Below, piece by piece: positions 1 through 10,352 of a stretch of 64,000 nucleotides of DNA. The DNA is from Streptomyces zagrosensis. GTDB lineage: Bacteria; Actinomycetota; Actinomycetes; Streptomycetales; Streptomycetaceae. The notes beneath the pieces were generated by a model. It made no database searches and was not told the DNA's origin. It worked only from the letters and a program-made list of their open reading frames with translations. The number at the start of each line of letters is the position of its first letter. The first letter of the stretch is position 1. The stretch spans positions 124,001-188,000 of the forward strand of contig NZ_JACHJL010000001.1 in assembly GCF_014203645.1 (NCBI RefSeq). The letters run 5' to 3'. The position numbers were made by a program, and so were the translations under genes.

Positions 1-2564
1 GTGGCGTACCCGGAGGTCGGGATGTTCGACTGCTCGAAGGAGTAGTCATCGGAGCGGCCTGCGCCCTCGGTGTTCTCCTCCGGCTGAAGGTTGAGGGACT
101 CCCAGTACTCCTTCATCGGCTGCGCCGCGGCGGAGCTGATGTGGTTGACGAAGTAGCCGCCGTTGACCGAGGCGATCATGTCGAAGTTGTAGTACGCCTT
201 GATCTGCGACTTCTGCGTCGTGGAGAGCGAACCGACATAGAACTTCGAGCCGTTGAGGCCCTGCTCTTCGTCCGTCCACCAGCCGAACCGCACCCGGTTC
301 GCCATGGTCGGGTTCTTCTGTGCGAGCACCAGGGCCGTCTCCAGGAGCGCGGCCGAGCCCGAGGCGTTGTCGTTGATGCCGGGGCCTGCCCCGACACTGT
401 CCAGGTGCGCACCGAACATGTACGTCTTCGACGCGTCGCCCTTGGGCCACTCGGCGATCAGGTTCGGGCCCGAGCCTGAGCTGCAACCGGAGGTGCAGGG
501 CTGCTCGGTGACGGTGTACCCCGCGGCCTGGAGCTTACCCTTGGCGTAGGAGACGGAGTCGCGATAGCCCTGGCTGTTGGACTTGCGGTTGCCGCCGTTA
601 CGGCTGGCGATGCTCTGGAACTCGGACAGATGTGCCTGCACCTTGGCGACGTCGATGTCCGGGGCGCCGGGGCTGGGGTTGCTGCCGTTCACGGTCAGCG
701 TGTACTGCGCGGTGTGGGTGGCGCTGCCCTTGGCGGTCACGGTGATCGTGTACGTGCCGGGGGCGGTGCTCGCCGAGGTGGTGACCTTCATGGTGGAGCT
801 GGCGCCGGAGGTGACCGACGACGGGGTGAAGGTCACGTTCGCGCCCGCCGGAGCGCCGGACGCGGACAGGGTGACGGACTGCGCTTCACCGCTGGTGGTC
901 GAGGTGCCGATGGTCGCCGTCGCGGCCGAGCCCGGATCGACGCTGCCCGTTGCGGGGCTGACCGATACCGAGAAGTCGCCGCCCTGGCTGGTGCAGGACG
1001 GGTCACCGGACTGGGCGGGGATGCTGATGGCGTCCCAGGCGGCCTGCGTCTTCTTGAACAGGTCACAGGACGGGTCGAGGCCCTTGGCCGCGGTCAGGGT
1101 CGCCGTACGGTACTTCTTGTGGGTCATGCCGCTGGTCTTGAGCAGCATGCCGCCGTAGAAGACCTTGCCGGCCGTCTGGATGCCGACGCCGGTGACCGAG
1201 GAGTTGTTACAGGTCGGGCTCGTCGGCTTGCCGCCCCCGGGGTTGGAGCCCTCGGAGAGCAGGTAGAACCAGTGGTTGAGGGGGCCGGCCGCCGCGTGCA
1301 CCTCGGTGTTGGGGATGGCCGAGGTGTAGCACCGCGGGTGGTTGCCGACCTTGGAGGGGTCGTACATGTTGCGGATCGGACCGTTGCCGCTCAGGTTGAT
1401 CATCTCGCCGACGAGGTAGTCACCGGGAGTGTCGTACGGGGAAGGCTCGTTGGCGTACTCCTCGGTGAGGGCACCGAAGATGTCGCCCGTCGCCTCGCCG
1501 AGACCGGCCTCGTTGTTGGCGCCGCCCGGGGTGAACTGGTCGATGCCGTGGCCGAACTCATGGCCCACGACGTCCATGCCCGAGATCCACTCGTTGGCGC
1601 GGTTGTGGCCAATGGTGATCCGGGAGCCATCCCAATAGGCGTTCTGCTCGTTCAGGCCCACGCGCACCGGCCAGCTTCCGCCCTGGCCGTTGTGCCCGTT
1701 ACGACCGAGCCACTCCTTGAGCATGTCCCACTCTTTTTGGGCCGCCCACATCGCATCGACGCAGCCGGTCTCCTTACTGGTGGGATTGCCGGTGCCCCAA
1801 CTGTCAGTTGACTTGGTCATGACGCTGCCGCCGTTGTAGTCGGCGCAGCTCAGACCGGGGCGCTTGGGGTCTTTCAGCTGGTACTGGCTGCCCGAAGCCG
1901 TGGTGTCGATGGTCAGCGGGTTCGGGCCGTTCCACTTGCTGTTGCCGGTGCCGGCGCGTACGTCGTCGTAGGAGTCCACGACCTTGCCGGTGTGCGCATC
2001 CACGAACACATGCAGCCGGCTCGGGCTGGTGGCGGTCGAGCCGATGAGGACGGTCTCCCAGGCCAGGTGCGACTTGCCCTCATAGATCCGCACTACCAGT
2101 CGGCGCGACTCGCGGCGGTCCACCTTCTTCAGCTTGGTGCGGCTGATCTTCTCGGCGGACTCCGCGTTGATCTTGCCCCTGGTGGAGACGTTGATCTTGC
2201 CGGAGCTGGCCGACTGGGTTCCGCGCACCGAGCCCTTGCTGTCCGCGAGGACGACGGCGTCACCGCCGACAACGGGCAGCCCGTGGTAGCTGCGCTCGTA
2301 CGCGATCGAGTACAAGCCGCGCAGCCACGGGGTGACGCTGCGGCGTTCGAACCGCTCGTTCGGGCCCTTCGCCAGCGCGTCGAGGCCGCTGGCGGTGGCC
2401 TTGTCGGCTGCGGCGATCGCCCGTTGGGTCGGATCGGCGGCAGCGGCGGGGGACTTCGACGGGGTGTCCGCCGGTGTCGCCGTCGCGGTCGCAACGGCGG
2501 GCAGCGCGGCTATGCCGAGGGTGACGGCCAAAGACACGCCGACCACCGTGATTCTTCGTAGCAC
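1..2564 (-). CDS. Secreted M4 (thermolysin-like) metallopeptidase with a C-terminal M28 domain, 3' end outside window
   Basis: Two zinc-peptidase modules lie in one secreted protein. The GTG start at 2564 gives a signal peptide ([14 protein letters not shown], then an Ala-rich stretch). A propeptide and M4 domain follow, with the zinc motif HEFGH at residues 335-339 and the third ligand probably Glu357 in GEATGDIFG. An Ig-like/BACON-type linker (about 490-600) leads into an M28 aminopeptidase domain with [16 protein letters not shown] and DEEQGLNGS metal-ligand motifs. At least 854 residues are visible and the frame is still open at base 1. M4 enzymes are normally endopeptidases and M28 aminopeptidases, so the fusion could trim peptides outside the cell in two steps (inference). 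The gene follows an XRE regulator on the same strand with a 359-bp gap that probably holds its own promoter. Confidence 0.9.
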   Translation of the reverse strand, partial: MLRRITVVGVSLAVTLGIAALPAVATATATPADTPSKSPAAAADPTQRAIAAADKATASGLDALAKGPNERFERRSVTPWLRGLYSIAYERSYHGLPVVGGDAVVLADSKGSVRGTQSASSGKINVSTRGKINAESAEKISRTKLKKVDRRESRRLVVRIYEGKSHLAWETVLIGSTATSPSRLHVFVDAHTGKVVDSYDDVRAGTGNSKWNGPNPLTIDTTASGSQYQLKDPKRPGLSCADYNGGSVMTKSTDSWGTGNPTSKETGCVDAMWAAQKEWDMLKEWLGRNGHNGQGGSWPVRVGLNEQNAYWDGSRITIGHNRANEWISGMDVVGHEFGHGIDQFTPGGANNEAGLGEATGDIFGALTEEYANEPSPYDTPGDYLVGEMINLSGNGPIRNMYDPSKVGNHPRCYTSAIPNTEVHAAAGPLNHWFYLLSEGSNPGGGKPTSPTCNNSSVTGVGIQTAGKVFYGGMLLKTSGMTHKKYRTATLTAAKGLDPSCDLFKKTQAAWDAISIPAQSGDPSCTSQGGDFSVSVSPATGSVDPGSAATATIGTSTTSGEAQSVTLSASGAPAGANVTFTPSSVTSGASSTMKVTTSASTAPGTYTITVTAKGSATHTAQYTLTVNGSNPSPGAPDIDVAKVQAHLSEFQSIASRNGGNRKSNSQGYRDSVSYAKGKLQAAGYTVTEQPCTSGCSSGSGPNLIAEWPKGDASKTYMFGAHLDSVGAGPGINDNASGSAALLETALVLAQKNPTMANRVRFGWWTDEEQGLNGSKFYVGSLSTTQKSQIKAYYNFDMIASVNGGYFVNHISSAAAQPMKEYWESLNLQPEENTEGAGRSDDYSFEQSNIPTSGYA

Positions 2565-2923
2565 ATTGGCTCCTTGGGGGGATCGCGAGCTTTTCAGTTG
2601 AGCCACCTGGTCAGGGCCATGTGTGGGATCGCTCACCGACCGGCAGGGGCACGGTCGTACGCGGCGTACACAACATGTCCATGACTAAGCCGCCGCACCG
2701 TCACATCTGGGGGCCTGCGGCGTCAACGGATCGCCGGGCGTGAGCGGCTTCTGTCAACAACCGGAAAGTGCTGACCGATAACCGGGCACCGGGCAGGGAG
2801 AGAAGGGCGCAAAGCGCCAAGGGCGGCCGGGCCGTGCAGCGCCATGATGCCGGTTGTAGCTGTGTGAAGGGGCGCGGGGGTGCCGATCGCCGGCGCGGGG
2901 GTGGTGGCAGTGGTAGTGCAGGG
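2565..2923. other. Intergenic region upstream of the metallopeptidase
   Basis: This 359-bp gap lies between the end of the XRE regulator and the protease start, both on the minus strand. I see no coding signal. It should contain the protease promoter, but no convincing -35/-10 pair could be chosen by eye. Confidence 0.4.
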
Positions 2924-4339
2924 TCAGCCGGTGCTGGCTCGTAGCCGTTCGCCGAAGTCGCGTACCGAGTGGAGCTGCCCCCAGCGCTCGGTGAGCCGAG
3001 ACTCCAGGCCGTGCAGCTCGCGGGAGATCGTCATTTGCCGCGCGCGGCCCGCCTGTTCCAGCACCGGGCCGGCGAGCGCCAGCGCCGCGTCCGGATCGCC
3101 GGCACTCGCGTGGCAGTCGGCGAGACGTACCGTCAACAACAGACGGGCCAGGGTCATCCGGGCCGGGACCTGTGCCAGCGAGTCGGCCGTGGCCTGCACC
3201 GCGTCCCTGGCCGTCGCCCGGTCACCGGTCGCGGCGGCCAGATCTCGTAGCGCCCCGCCCACCGCGGACTCGACCCGCAGCACCCCCTCGGCGCCGTACA
3301 GCCAGGGCGCCTCGGCCTCATCTTGCCGGCCCAGCGCGGCGAGCCTACGTCGGGCGAGCGTGACCTGACGGCGGGTCTCGGCGCCATCGCACAGCACGGC
3401 GTACGCACGCGCCTGGTACACATGCGTCAGCGTCATGATCCACCCCCGGCCCGGGTCCACCGACGCGATGGCCCGGGCATACCCCAGGGCGGCGGTCGCA
3501 TCGCCGTCGAGCCGGGCCAGGGTGCTCAGATCACTGGGCAAGATGCCGCGCGCCACGACGTCGTCGGCGCTTTGGGCCCAGCGCAGCCCGTGGCAGAACC
3601 AGGCCATCGCGATGGCACTTTGCCCCCGCTCCATGCGCAGCCGGCCCGCCAACTGCGCATAGTCGGCCGCCAGCCGGAGCTGCGCGGTGGGGAACGTGCC
3701 CGTGGCATGGACGGACTCCGCCCAGGAAAGGACCGAGCGCAGCACCCGTTCGACGGTGCCGACGAGCAGGGCCGTTGGCGTGCCGCCCAGGCTCATCCGC
3801 ACCTGGCAGCTCAGCAGGCCCGCCAACCCGTGCACGGTATCCGGGTCCGTGGCCACCGGTAGCCGGTCCTCGGCGGCCCGGTGCAGCCGGGCCAGCAGCA
3901 CGCGAGTTTCACCCAGCGCGGGCACGGCGCAGTCCATACGCGCATGCAAGGGACATCGCGGACCCTGTACGGACAAGCTGGCCGGCCAGTCGTCCACGAA
4001 CAGTGCAGCCAGCAGCCCGGGCTGCCGCCCGCCCGGCACCGGCAAGAACAGCGACGCGGTATCCCAGGGCGAGCCGCCGGGCCAGCTCGTGGGCGAGCCG
4101 TGTGCGCCCGCTGCGATCGCCGACAGCGCGCCGCCGGCGCCGAGCACCGAGTCAAGACGCCGCACCAGGGGCGTCGGCAGCTCCCGCTTTCCGCTCTCCC
4201 ACTTGCTGACCAGGCTGTGGTGGAAGCCCACCCGCACCCCGAGTTGCTGCTGCGTCAGACCGGCCCGCCGCCGGCAGTGCCGAAGCTGCCGTCCGAACTC
4301 GGCCCATACTTCCGACACCGGGGCATCCTTGACGGGCAT
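2924..4339 (-). CDS. XRE-family helix-turn-helix transcriptional regulator
   Basis: A 471-residue DNA-binding regulator. The HTH covers about residues 12-65 (RAGLTQQQLGVRVGFHHSLV is the helix-turn-helix core, followed by SKWESGKRELP). The remaining 400 residues are Ala/Leu-rich and helical, as in Streptomyces XRE proteins with a C-terminal TPR-like sensor region. I chose the ATG at 4339 over the longer open frame to 4546 because it has AGGAG five to six bases upstream and the added N-terminus looks non-coding. It sits directly upstream of the M4-M28 protease on the same strand and may control it, but no operator was identified. The ligand is unknown. Confidence 0.85.
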   Translation of the reverse strand: MPVKDAPVSEVWAEFGRQLRHCRRRAGLTQQQLGVRVGFHHSLVSKWESGKRELPTPLVRRLDSVLGAGGALSAIAAGAHGSPTSWPGGSPWDTASLFLPVPGGRQPGLLAALFVDDWPASLSVQGPRCPLHARMDCAVPALGETRVLLARLHRAAEDRLPVATDPDTVHGLAGLLSCQVRMSLGGTPTALLVGTVERVLRSVLSWAESVHATGTFPTAQLRLAADYAQLAGRLRMERGQSAIAMAWFCHGLRWAQSADDVVARGILPSDLSTLARLDGDATAALGYARAIASVDPGRGWIMTLTHVYQARAYAVLCDGAETRRQVTLARRRLAALGRQDEAEAPWLYGAEGVLRVESAVGGALRDLAAATGDRATARDAVQATADSLAQVPARMTLARLLLTVRLADCHASAGDPDAALALAGPVLEQAGRARQMTISRELHGLESRLTERWGQLHSVRDFGERLRASTG

Positions 4340-4558
4340 GGCCACTCCTGTCCGTGACTGCGCGCTCGCCGACCTGCCGACGGCGGCTTGCGTAGGGCTC
4401 ACACACCGGGTGCTGCTGCGTCGGCTGAGCCCGGAGATTAACGGTTCAGGGAATGCGGCGTATACGTGCTTTACCCAAAGCTGACTTCGGGACGTGTCAC
4501 GGCGCGTGAGACAACGGGGACACCGATCCGCCGGCCGAACCGGCACCCGGTCGCTGCC

Positions 4559-5491
4559 TCACGGGATCGGAGCCCCGTACCGCACTCCGGTCAACTCTTC
4601 GGACGCCTCCCACAGCCGCTGCGACAGCCGGTCGTCCAGCGTCCACCTCGCCCGCCAAGAACGCGTCGGCGAGCCACGCCAGAGCTGGACGCGGGGCCCG
4701 ATGAAGGAGTCGGGGCCCACACCGGGCGCGGTCGCCGCGTACAGGCTGGGCAGCGCACCCGCCTCCGCGCTCTGGGCGACGACCCGGGTCATGAGCGCCG
4801 CTCCCCGCTCGGCGATCCGCCGGCCTTCCATCGCCGGGCCGCGGGTTTGCAGATTCGTGGCCGCGTAGCCCGGCTGCGCGGCGGCGGCGACCAGGTCCGA
4901 GCCCGAGGCGCGCAGCTTGCGCGCGAGCTCGTGGGTGAACAGGAGATTGGCGCTCTTGGAGCGGCCGTAGGCGATCCAGCGACGGTAACGCCGGTCCATG
5001 TGGAGGTCGGTGAGGTCCACCTTGGCCGTGTAGTGCAGGGCGCTGGAAACGGTCACCACGCGGGCGCCGGCGCCGGCCGCGAGCAGCCTCGGCAGTAGCA
5101 GCCCGGTCAGCGCGAAGGGGCCGAGGTGGTTGGTGCCCATCTGTAGCTCGAAGCCATCGGCCGTGCGGCGCGGGGGCAGCGCCATCACGCCCGCGTTGTT
5201 GATCAGCAGGTCGAGCCGGTTGCCCGGGAGCTCCACGCAATCCGCGAACTCCCGTACGGAGGAAAGGTCGGCGAGGTCGAGGGGGGCGAAGGCGATATCC
5301 GCGCCGGGCACCTCGCGCCGGATGAGTTCTTCGGCCTCCCGGGCGCGGGCCGCGGAGCGGCAGGCCAGCACCGTGTGGGCGCCCTTGCGGGCGAGTTCGC
5401 GGGCTGTGACGAGGCCGATGCCGCTGTTGGCGCCGGTCACGATGGCCGTACGGCCGCTCTGGTCGGGGATGTCTTGCGCGGTCCAGCCCAT
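4559..5491 (-). CDS. Short-chain dehydrogenase/reductase (SDR) family oxidoreductase
   Basis: A 310-residue NAD(P)-dependent oxidoreductase of the retinol-dehydrogenase-like SDR group. TGANSGIG at residues 19-26 is the cofactor-binding glycine motif, LLINNAGVMALP the NNAG motif, a VTVSSALH serine comes next, and AYGRSKSANL supplies the catalytic Tyr-x3-Lys. The ATG at 5491 is preceded by GGAGAG; the open frame to 5866 has no support as protein. The substrate cannot be inferred. It reads away from the P450 gene with 564 bp between them and is probably monocistronic. Confidence 0.9.
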   Translation of the reverse strand: MGWTAQDIPDQSGRTAIVTGANSGIGLVTARELARKGAHTVLACRSAARAREAEELIRREVPGADIAFAPLDLADLSSVREFADCVELPGNRLDLLINNAGVMALPPRRTADGFELQMGTNHLGPFALTGLLLPRLLAAGAGARVVTVSSALHYTAKVDLTDLHMDRRYRRWIAYGRSKSANLLFTHELARKLRASGSDLVAAAAQPGYAATNLQTRGPAMEGRRIAERGAALMTRVVAQSAEAGALPSLYAATAPGVGPDSFIGPRVQLWRGSPTRSWRARWTLDDRLSQRLWEASEELTGVRYGAPIP

Positions 5492-6055
5492 GGTGTTGGC
5501 TCTCCTTCGCACTCGGCACGGCAGTGGGCGGGTACGCGGCGCGGGCACCTGACCGGCAGAGCTGTTGAAACCGGCAGAGCTGCTAGAGGTGACAGAGCTG
5601 CCAGAGCTGCCAGAACCGACAGAGCCGGGCCGCCGCGCTTCGTAACCGCCGGGTAACTTACGTACTCGCGGCACGAGCTTAGGGCAGACCGACGCCGGCG
5701 TCGCGGTGGGGCCCGGTGACGATCGCCACGCCTCGGCACACTCGCGGGCGCAGCCGAAGACGGCGGACTTGAGCTTGTGCGGGGAGCGCGGGCCCCGATA
5801 CGCAGCTCCAGATCGATCGTCAACCGAACCGAGCCCTGCCCCGCGTACCTGCCCCGAGTACTGCACCGCGTACCGCCACCGCGTCTCACCCCCGCACGGA
5901 GGTGCCGGGCGGAGGTGCCGGGCGGCGCATCGGTTGCGCTGGGCGTGTTCGTGGGTGACCGGCGTGCGACCGGGTGGGCGACGTCATGCCCCGTAGCGTG
6001 CGACGCCGCTGTTGCCCGGCCGCATCACCTCCGTTTCCCGTAGGCAACGTTGCCC
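5492..6055. other. Intergenic region with short direct repeats
   Basis: No gene is visible. Bases 5555-5625 hold a degenerate repetition of CAGAGCTG-type units, and 5893-5925 contains two tandem copies of a 12-bp GGAGGTGCCGGG unit. The promoter of the SDR gene should lie near 5500-5560. Confidence 0.4.
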
Positions 6056-7321
6056 TCAGCGCGCCTCGTCGCCGCCAGTGAGCCGGACCGGGAGGGTGTG
6101 CGTGCTGTTGCCGATGAAGCTCGGGTGCGGCGGCAGTTCGGCCTCGGGCACCGCCGGCGTGAGGTCGGGGAAGCGCGCGTACAGCATCTCCAGCGCGATC
6201 GTGGACTCCAGCCGCGCCAGCGGGGCGCCCAGGCAGTAGTGCGCGCCGTGGCTGAAGGCAAGGTTGCGCACATCGGTCTCGCGCGTGATGTCGAACTGGT
6301 CGGCGTCCGGCCCGTAAGCCAGCGGATCGCGCCCCGCGGCGGTGTACGAGGCGAGCACCGGGGCCCCGCGCGGGATGACCGTGTCGCCGACGGTCACATC
6401 GGTGGTCGGATAGCGGAACGGGAAGAAGCTGACCGGACTGTCGTAGCGCAGGGTTTCCTCGACCACCGCATCCCAACCGACCGCACCGGACAATACGAGC
6501 GCGAGTTGGTCGCGGTGGCCGCTCAGGGCGCGCACCGCGTTGGTGATCAGATGCAGATTGGTCTCATGCCCGGCGATGATCATCAGCAGCAGGGTTGCGG
6601 CCAACTCTTCCTCGCTGAGCCGGTCGCCGTCCTCCTCCTTGGCCGCGATCAGGGCACTGGTCAGATCGCCCCCGGGGGCGGCCCGCCGATCGGCGGCCAC
6701 CTGCGACAAGATGCCGTACATCTCCTGGGTTGCGGCCTTCGCCCGCTGCGGGGTTGCGGCGGTGCTCACGATGTCGTGTGACAGCTCGTGCAGCCGCTTC
6801 TCGTGTGTGGGGTCCACACCGAGCAGTTCGCAGATCACGCCGAGCGGCAGCGGCAGGGCGAAGTGTTCGCGCAGATCGACGATGCCATCGGGGGCGGCGG
6901 ATGCGGTATCGGCAAGCTGGTCGAGCAACTGCTCGGTCCGCTCCCTCACGCGCGGGCGCAGCGCCTCCACCCGGCGCGGCGTGAACGCCTTGGTGACCAG
7001 GCCGCGCAACCTTCGGTGCTCGTCGCCATCGGCGGTGGTCATGCCCTGGACGGTGGCGAACGCGGTCAGCGGCCAGTTCGCGGGCAACTCCCCGGCGTGC
7101 AGGGCTGCGAAGTGGCAGGAATCCTTCGCGACGGCGGGGTCGCCGAGGAACTCCTCAAGCTCCTCGTGCCGTACGACGGCATAAGCGGATACCTCCCCCG
7201 GCAACACGATGGGCACGGCCGCACCGTGTTCCCGCAGGCCAGCGTTGACGCCATGCTGGTTGGCCCCACCGGGGTCAAGCCGATGCGGAAGGGTGACAGG
7301 GCATCTTTGGTGATCGGTCAT
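6056..7321 (-). CDS. Cytochrome P450
   Basis: A 421-residue soluble bacterial class I P450, a normal length. Visible motifs are the I-helix oxygen-activation motif AGHETN (250-255), the K-helix EETLR (288-292), and the heme loop FSHGAHYCLG (356-365) with the axial Cys363. The general layout suggests CYP105/107-like actinobacterial enzymes, which oxidise secondary metabolites or xenobiotics. Redox partners are not adjacent. It is divergently oriented to an Fe(II)/2-oxoglutarate dioxygenase 170 bp away, so the two oxygenases may share a control region and act on related substrates (inference). Confidence 0.95.
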   Translation of the reverse strand: MTDHQRCPVTLPHRLDPGGANQHGVNAGLREHGAAVPIVLPGEVSAYAVVRHEELEEFLGDPAVAKDSCHFAALHAGELPANWPLTAFATVQGMTTADGDEHRRLRGLVTKAFTPRRVEALRPRVRERTEQLLDQLADTASAAPDGIVDLREHFALPLPLGVICELLGVDPTHEKRLHELSHDIVSTAATPQRAKAATQEMYGILSQVAADRRAAPGGDLTSALIAAKEEDGDRLSEEELAATLLLMIIAGHETNLHLITNAVRALSGHRDQLALVLSGAVGWDAVVEETLRYDSPVSFFPFRYPTTDVTVGDTVIPRGAPVLASYTAAGRDPLAYGPDADQFDITRETDVRNLAFSHGAHYCLGAPLARLESTIALEMLYARFPDLTPAVPEAELPPHPSFIGNSTHTLPVRLTGGDEAR

Positions 7322-7491
7322 GGGCTATCTCCCCGTTGCGCGCCGGCCGTTGAGGCCAGTCCAGTGGGGCTCAGCGTAACCACGGTACGGCGGAAAAAGA
7401 GCTGACAGGCAGGACATCGGAAACCTCAGAACTACCTCAATAATCAGCCAGTTCGCGGACGTGCCGCCGTCATGTTCCTACCCTCGTGATC

Positions 7492-8586
7492 ATGACGGCA
7501 ACACCGGCGACCGGGCCGCTACGCAAACGACGACCCGCCGCGGCCCACCCCACGGCGGCACCGGCCCCCGCGCCACTGCCCGACGCCCGCCCCCTTGACG
7601 CGCCCCTCCCGCACGGGCTCCCTCTTGACGCGCCGCGACCTGCCGCGCCGCTCCTTGACGCGCCCCTCCTTGAGCCGCGCCCTGATGAGCCGCTGCCTGA
7701 TGACGACCCGGGGCGCTATCTGGAGCAGGGCGCGCGGATGCTGGGCGAGCAGTTGCCCACCGCGACGTTGGAGCGGCTCACCCATTGGCGGCGCGCCCCG
7801 GCCCCATGGCTGGAGCTGACGGGCCTGCCGCAGACCGATGCCGATGTGCCCACGCCACGCGCCGGGTTCTGCGACGAGGCGCTGTTGAGGATTCCCAACC
7901 TGGTCCACTTCGGGCTGCTGCGGCTTCTGGGCCTGGAGCCGGTCGCGTACCGGTGGGAAAACCACGGCCGGCTCGTCCGTAACGTCGCGCCCAGCGCCGG
8001 CGCCGCTCGCAGCCAAACCTCATGGGGTTACGCCACGGGTCTGGACTGGCACACCGACGACTCGGTGCTCGATCACCACCCGGACGGTGCCCCAGAAGAA
8101 TCCATTCCGCACTTTCTCTCCTTCTACGGCATGCGCAACACCGAGCGCGTTCCGACCTGGTTGCTGCCGGTGGACGAGGTGTTGGCCGACCTGCCCGCCA
8201 CGACGGCCACCGCACTGCGGCAACCTGCCTTCGACGTGACGGCGCCTGAGTCCTACGGGGCCGCGTCGGAGCCTTGCGGGGGGCGGCCCGCAGCGCCGCC
8301 GGTGCGCAGCGGAGTTCCGATCCTGTGGACGCTGCCGGACGGGCACACCGGTGTGCGGTACGGGCCGGGGCGGGTCACCGGCCGTACGGCGGCGGCGCAG
8401 GAGGCGCTGACGCGCTTTGCGGAACGGGTCGCCGCGTGCAAGGGGGTGCCCATCATGGTGGAGGCGGGCGGCTTCCATGTTTTTGACAACCGTAGGGTGA
8501 TGCATCGGCGGCTCCCCTTCGAGCCCGCCGCGCCGGATCACGCGCGCTGGCTGCGCCGTTGCTACGCGCGTACGGCCGCAGCCTGA
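7492..8586 (+). CDS. Fe(II)/2-oxoglutarate dioxygenase, TauD / clavaminate synthase-like
   Basis: About 364 residues. The first 70 are Pro-rich with repeated LDAPL units and are probably disordered. The catalytic jelly-roll follows, with the metal motif His-Thr-Asp (DWHTDD, about residues 187-189), distal His in RVMHRR (about 338), and an Arg-rich end RWLRRCYA that would bind 2-oxoglutarate. This pattern resembles the clavaminate synthase / amino-acid beta-hydroxylase branch (VioC, AsnO type), which hydroxylate free or carrier-bound amino acids. The start is GTG 7486 or ATG 7492. There is no clear ribosome site, and a TACCCT hexamer 8 nt before the ATG would fit leaderless initiation. Divergent from the P450. 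Confidence 0.85.
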   Translation: MTATPATGPLRKRRPAAAHPTAAPAPAPLPDARPLDAPLPHGLPLDAPRPAAPLLDAPLLEPRPDEPLPDDDPGRYLEQGARMLGEQLPTATLERLTHWRRAPAPWLELTGLPQTDADVPTPRAGFCDEALLRIPNLVHFGLLRLLGLEPVAYRWENHGRLVRNVAPSAGAARSQTSWGYATGLDWHTDDSVLDHHPDGAPEESIPHFLSFYGMRNTERVPTWLLPVDEVLADLPATTATALRQPAFDVTAPESYGAASEPCGGRPAAPPVRSGVPILWTLPDGHTGVRYGPGRVTGRTAAAQEALTRFAERVAACKGVPIMVEAGGFHVFDNRRVMHRRLPFEPAAPDHARWLRRCYARTAAA

Positions 8587-8673
8587 CCCGCTGACGTTCG
8601 GCCCGACCCGCTGGCACCGACCGGCGGTAGGGACCATGGCGGTCGTGCGGGCGCGACGGCCCGAGAGGCGACG

Positions 8674-9453
8674 ATGCACGACATATCCCTGCTGACGCTT
8701 CTCCTGTTGTGCCTCGCCGCCGCGGCGGCGGGCTGGATCGACGCGGTGGTGGGCGGCGGCGGCCTCCTCCAACTTCCGGCCCTGCTGGTCGGGCTCCCGC
8801 ATATGGCCGCGGCACACGCACTGGGCACGAACAAGGCCGTGTCGATCGTCGGCACCGCCGCCGCCGCGGTCACCTACACGCGCAAGGCCCCGGTAGACGT
8901 ACGCACCGCCATCCGCATCGGCCTGGCGGCGATCGTCGGCTCCCTCGGTGGTGCGTTCTTCGCCGCCGGCATAAACAGCGACGTCCTGCGCCCTCTGATC
9001 ATGGTGATCCTGCTCGTGGTGCTGGCCTTCGTCCTGCTGCGCCCCACCTTCGGCGCGGTCTCCGGTACGGGCCCGGTGACCCGCAGACGCGTCCTGGTGG
9101 CGATCTTGGTGGCGGGCCTCGGCCTCGGTTTCTACGACGGCTTGATCGGCCCGGGCACCGGTACGTTCCTGGTCATCGCCTTCGCGGCAATCCTCCACAT
9201 GGACCTGGTCACGGCCTCGGCCACCACCAAGGTGGTCAACACCTGCACCAACCTGGGCGCACTGATCACGTTCAGCGCCCAAGGCCAGGTCCTGTGGTCC
9301 ATCGCCGCCCCCATGGCCCTCTTCAACCTGGGTGGCGGCATGCTCGGCGCCCATATGGCGCTGAAGCGGGGGAGTGGCTTTGTGCGCGTGGTGCTGGTGG
9401 TGGTCGTGGTGACGCTGGTGTGCAAACTCGGGTACGACGAGTGGGTGGCTTGA
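8674..9453 (+). CDS. TSUP-family (TauE/SafE-like) membrane transporter
   Basis: A 259-residue integral membrane protein with about eight hydrophobic helices arranged as two similar halves. The conserved glycine-rich segment GWIDAVVGGGGLLQLPALL near the N-terminus and GFYDGLIGPGTGTFLVIAF in the second half are the family repeat signatures. TSUP proteins are usually described as exporters of sulfite, sulfoacetate or other small organosulfur anions; the actual substrate here is unknown. The gene stands 87 bp after the dioxygenase on the same strand and might be co-transcribed with it. Confidence 0.9.
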   Translation: MHDISLLTLLLLCLAAAAAGWIDAVVGGGGLLQLPALLVGLPHMAAAHALGTNKAVSIVGTAAAAVTYTRKAPVDVRTAIRIGLAAIVGSLGGAFFAAGINSDVLRPLIMVILLVVLAFVLLRPTFGAVSGTGPVTRRRVLVAILVAGLGLGFYDGLIGPGTGTFLVIAFAAILHMDLVTASATTKVVNTCTNLGALITFSAQGQVLWSIAAPMALFNLGGGMLGAHMALKRGSGFVRVVLVVVVVTLVCKLGYDEWVA

Positions 9454-9890
9454 CCGTCCTTGACCGTTCGGGGCCCGAGCGCCGAGGTGCTCGATCGTTG
9501 GTGTGCCCGAGCGCCGGTGTGCCCGAGCGCCGGTGTCCGCGAGCGCCGGTGTCCCCGAGGGGACGCGGACTAGGTTCTCGCGGTCTTGGCGTGCACGTTC
9601 CCGCACGTTGGTGGCGGTGACGCCACGTGTCGGCACGGGCGATCTCAGCCGGCTGCCCGCTGGCGTAGCGGCGTCGGCACGAAGGGTGTGGGCCGAATCG
9701 GGGGTGGCGGTGGAGCACGCTGCGCCACAAGCGGCTGAAAACGGAGGGAATCGGCTCGCGGGCGAGTAAAAGGATCAGCCGTGTGGCACTACATTCCGTA
9801 GTTGATCGCTCGCACAGCGACCGGCCCCCGCGGAGATCGCTGGGCGAACCGAGTTGGCGTGCGCAGGACCGTTCTTCCTGGAGGTGTGTG
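9454..9890. other. Intergenic region with GAGCGCCGGTGT repeats
   Basis: About 440 bp without a convincing gene. Bases 9475-9560 contain four to five imperfect tandem copies of a 12- to 16-bp unit around GAGCGCCGGTGT. The open frame running into the next gene from 9783 is not needed, because a strong ribosome site marks a later start. Confidence 0.45.
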
Positions 9891-10352
9891 GTGACATTGG
9901 CGCCCCAAGGCCCGTCCGGTCTAGACGGCGACCCCGGCCAATCCGCCGTAGCGTATGACCGATTCGATTACACGCCGTATCCGAAAAGCGTATCGCAAGC
10001 TCGTCGGCGTGCCGCGCGAGTCGTCGCTGAGTGGGGGCAGTCCGCCCTCGCGGACGACGCGGCCTTGATCGTCTCGGAGTTGGCCAGCAATGCCGTGCTC
10101 CATGGCGCGCTGCGCGGACGGTTGTTTCGGGTGCAGCTCACGTTGACCAACGCGGTGCTGCGGATCGCCGTCAGTGACCCCAAGGGCGAGCGGTTGCCGC
10201 GAACCCGGCAGCCGACGCCCGAGGACAAGTTCGGGCGGGGGCTGCTCATCGTGGATGCGGTGGCGGCCCGGTGGGGCGTACAAGAGCGGAACATCGGCAA
10301 GGACGTATGGGCGGAATTCGATTTGAAGCGGGTCGTTCACGTCCGCTCCTAG
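9891..10352 (+). CDS. RsbW-like ATP-binding regulatory protein (HATPase_c_2)
   Basis: A 153-residue single-domain GHKL ATPase of the type very common in Streptomyces. The N-box is SELASNAVLHG and the glycine box is FGRGLLIVDAVAARWG. Such proteins are related to anti-sigma factor kinases, but partners are rarely known. The GTG at 9891 is chosen because GGAGG lies six bases before it; the longer frame from 9783 lacks a ribosome site. No sigma or anti-anti-sigma gene is adjacent. Confidence 0.85.
   Translation: MTLAPQGPSGLDGDPGQSAVAYDRFDYTPYPKSVSQARRRAARVVAEWGQSALADDAALIVSELASNAVLHGALRGRLFRVQLTLTNAVLRIAVSDPKGERLPRTRQPTPEDKFGRGLLIVDAVAARWGVQERNIGKDVWAEFDLKRVVHVRS

Noticed and set aside
9475..9560. 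Possible CRISPR array at the GAGCGCCGGTGT repeats
   Set aside because: The copies are tandem without spacers of constant length; a simple minisatellite.
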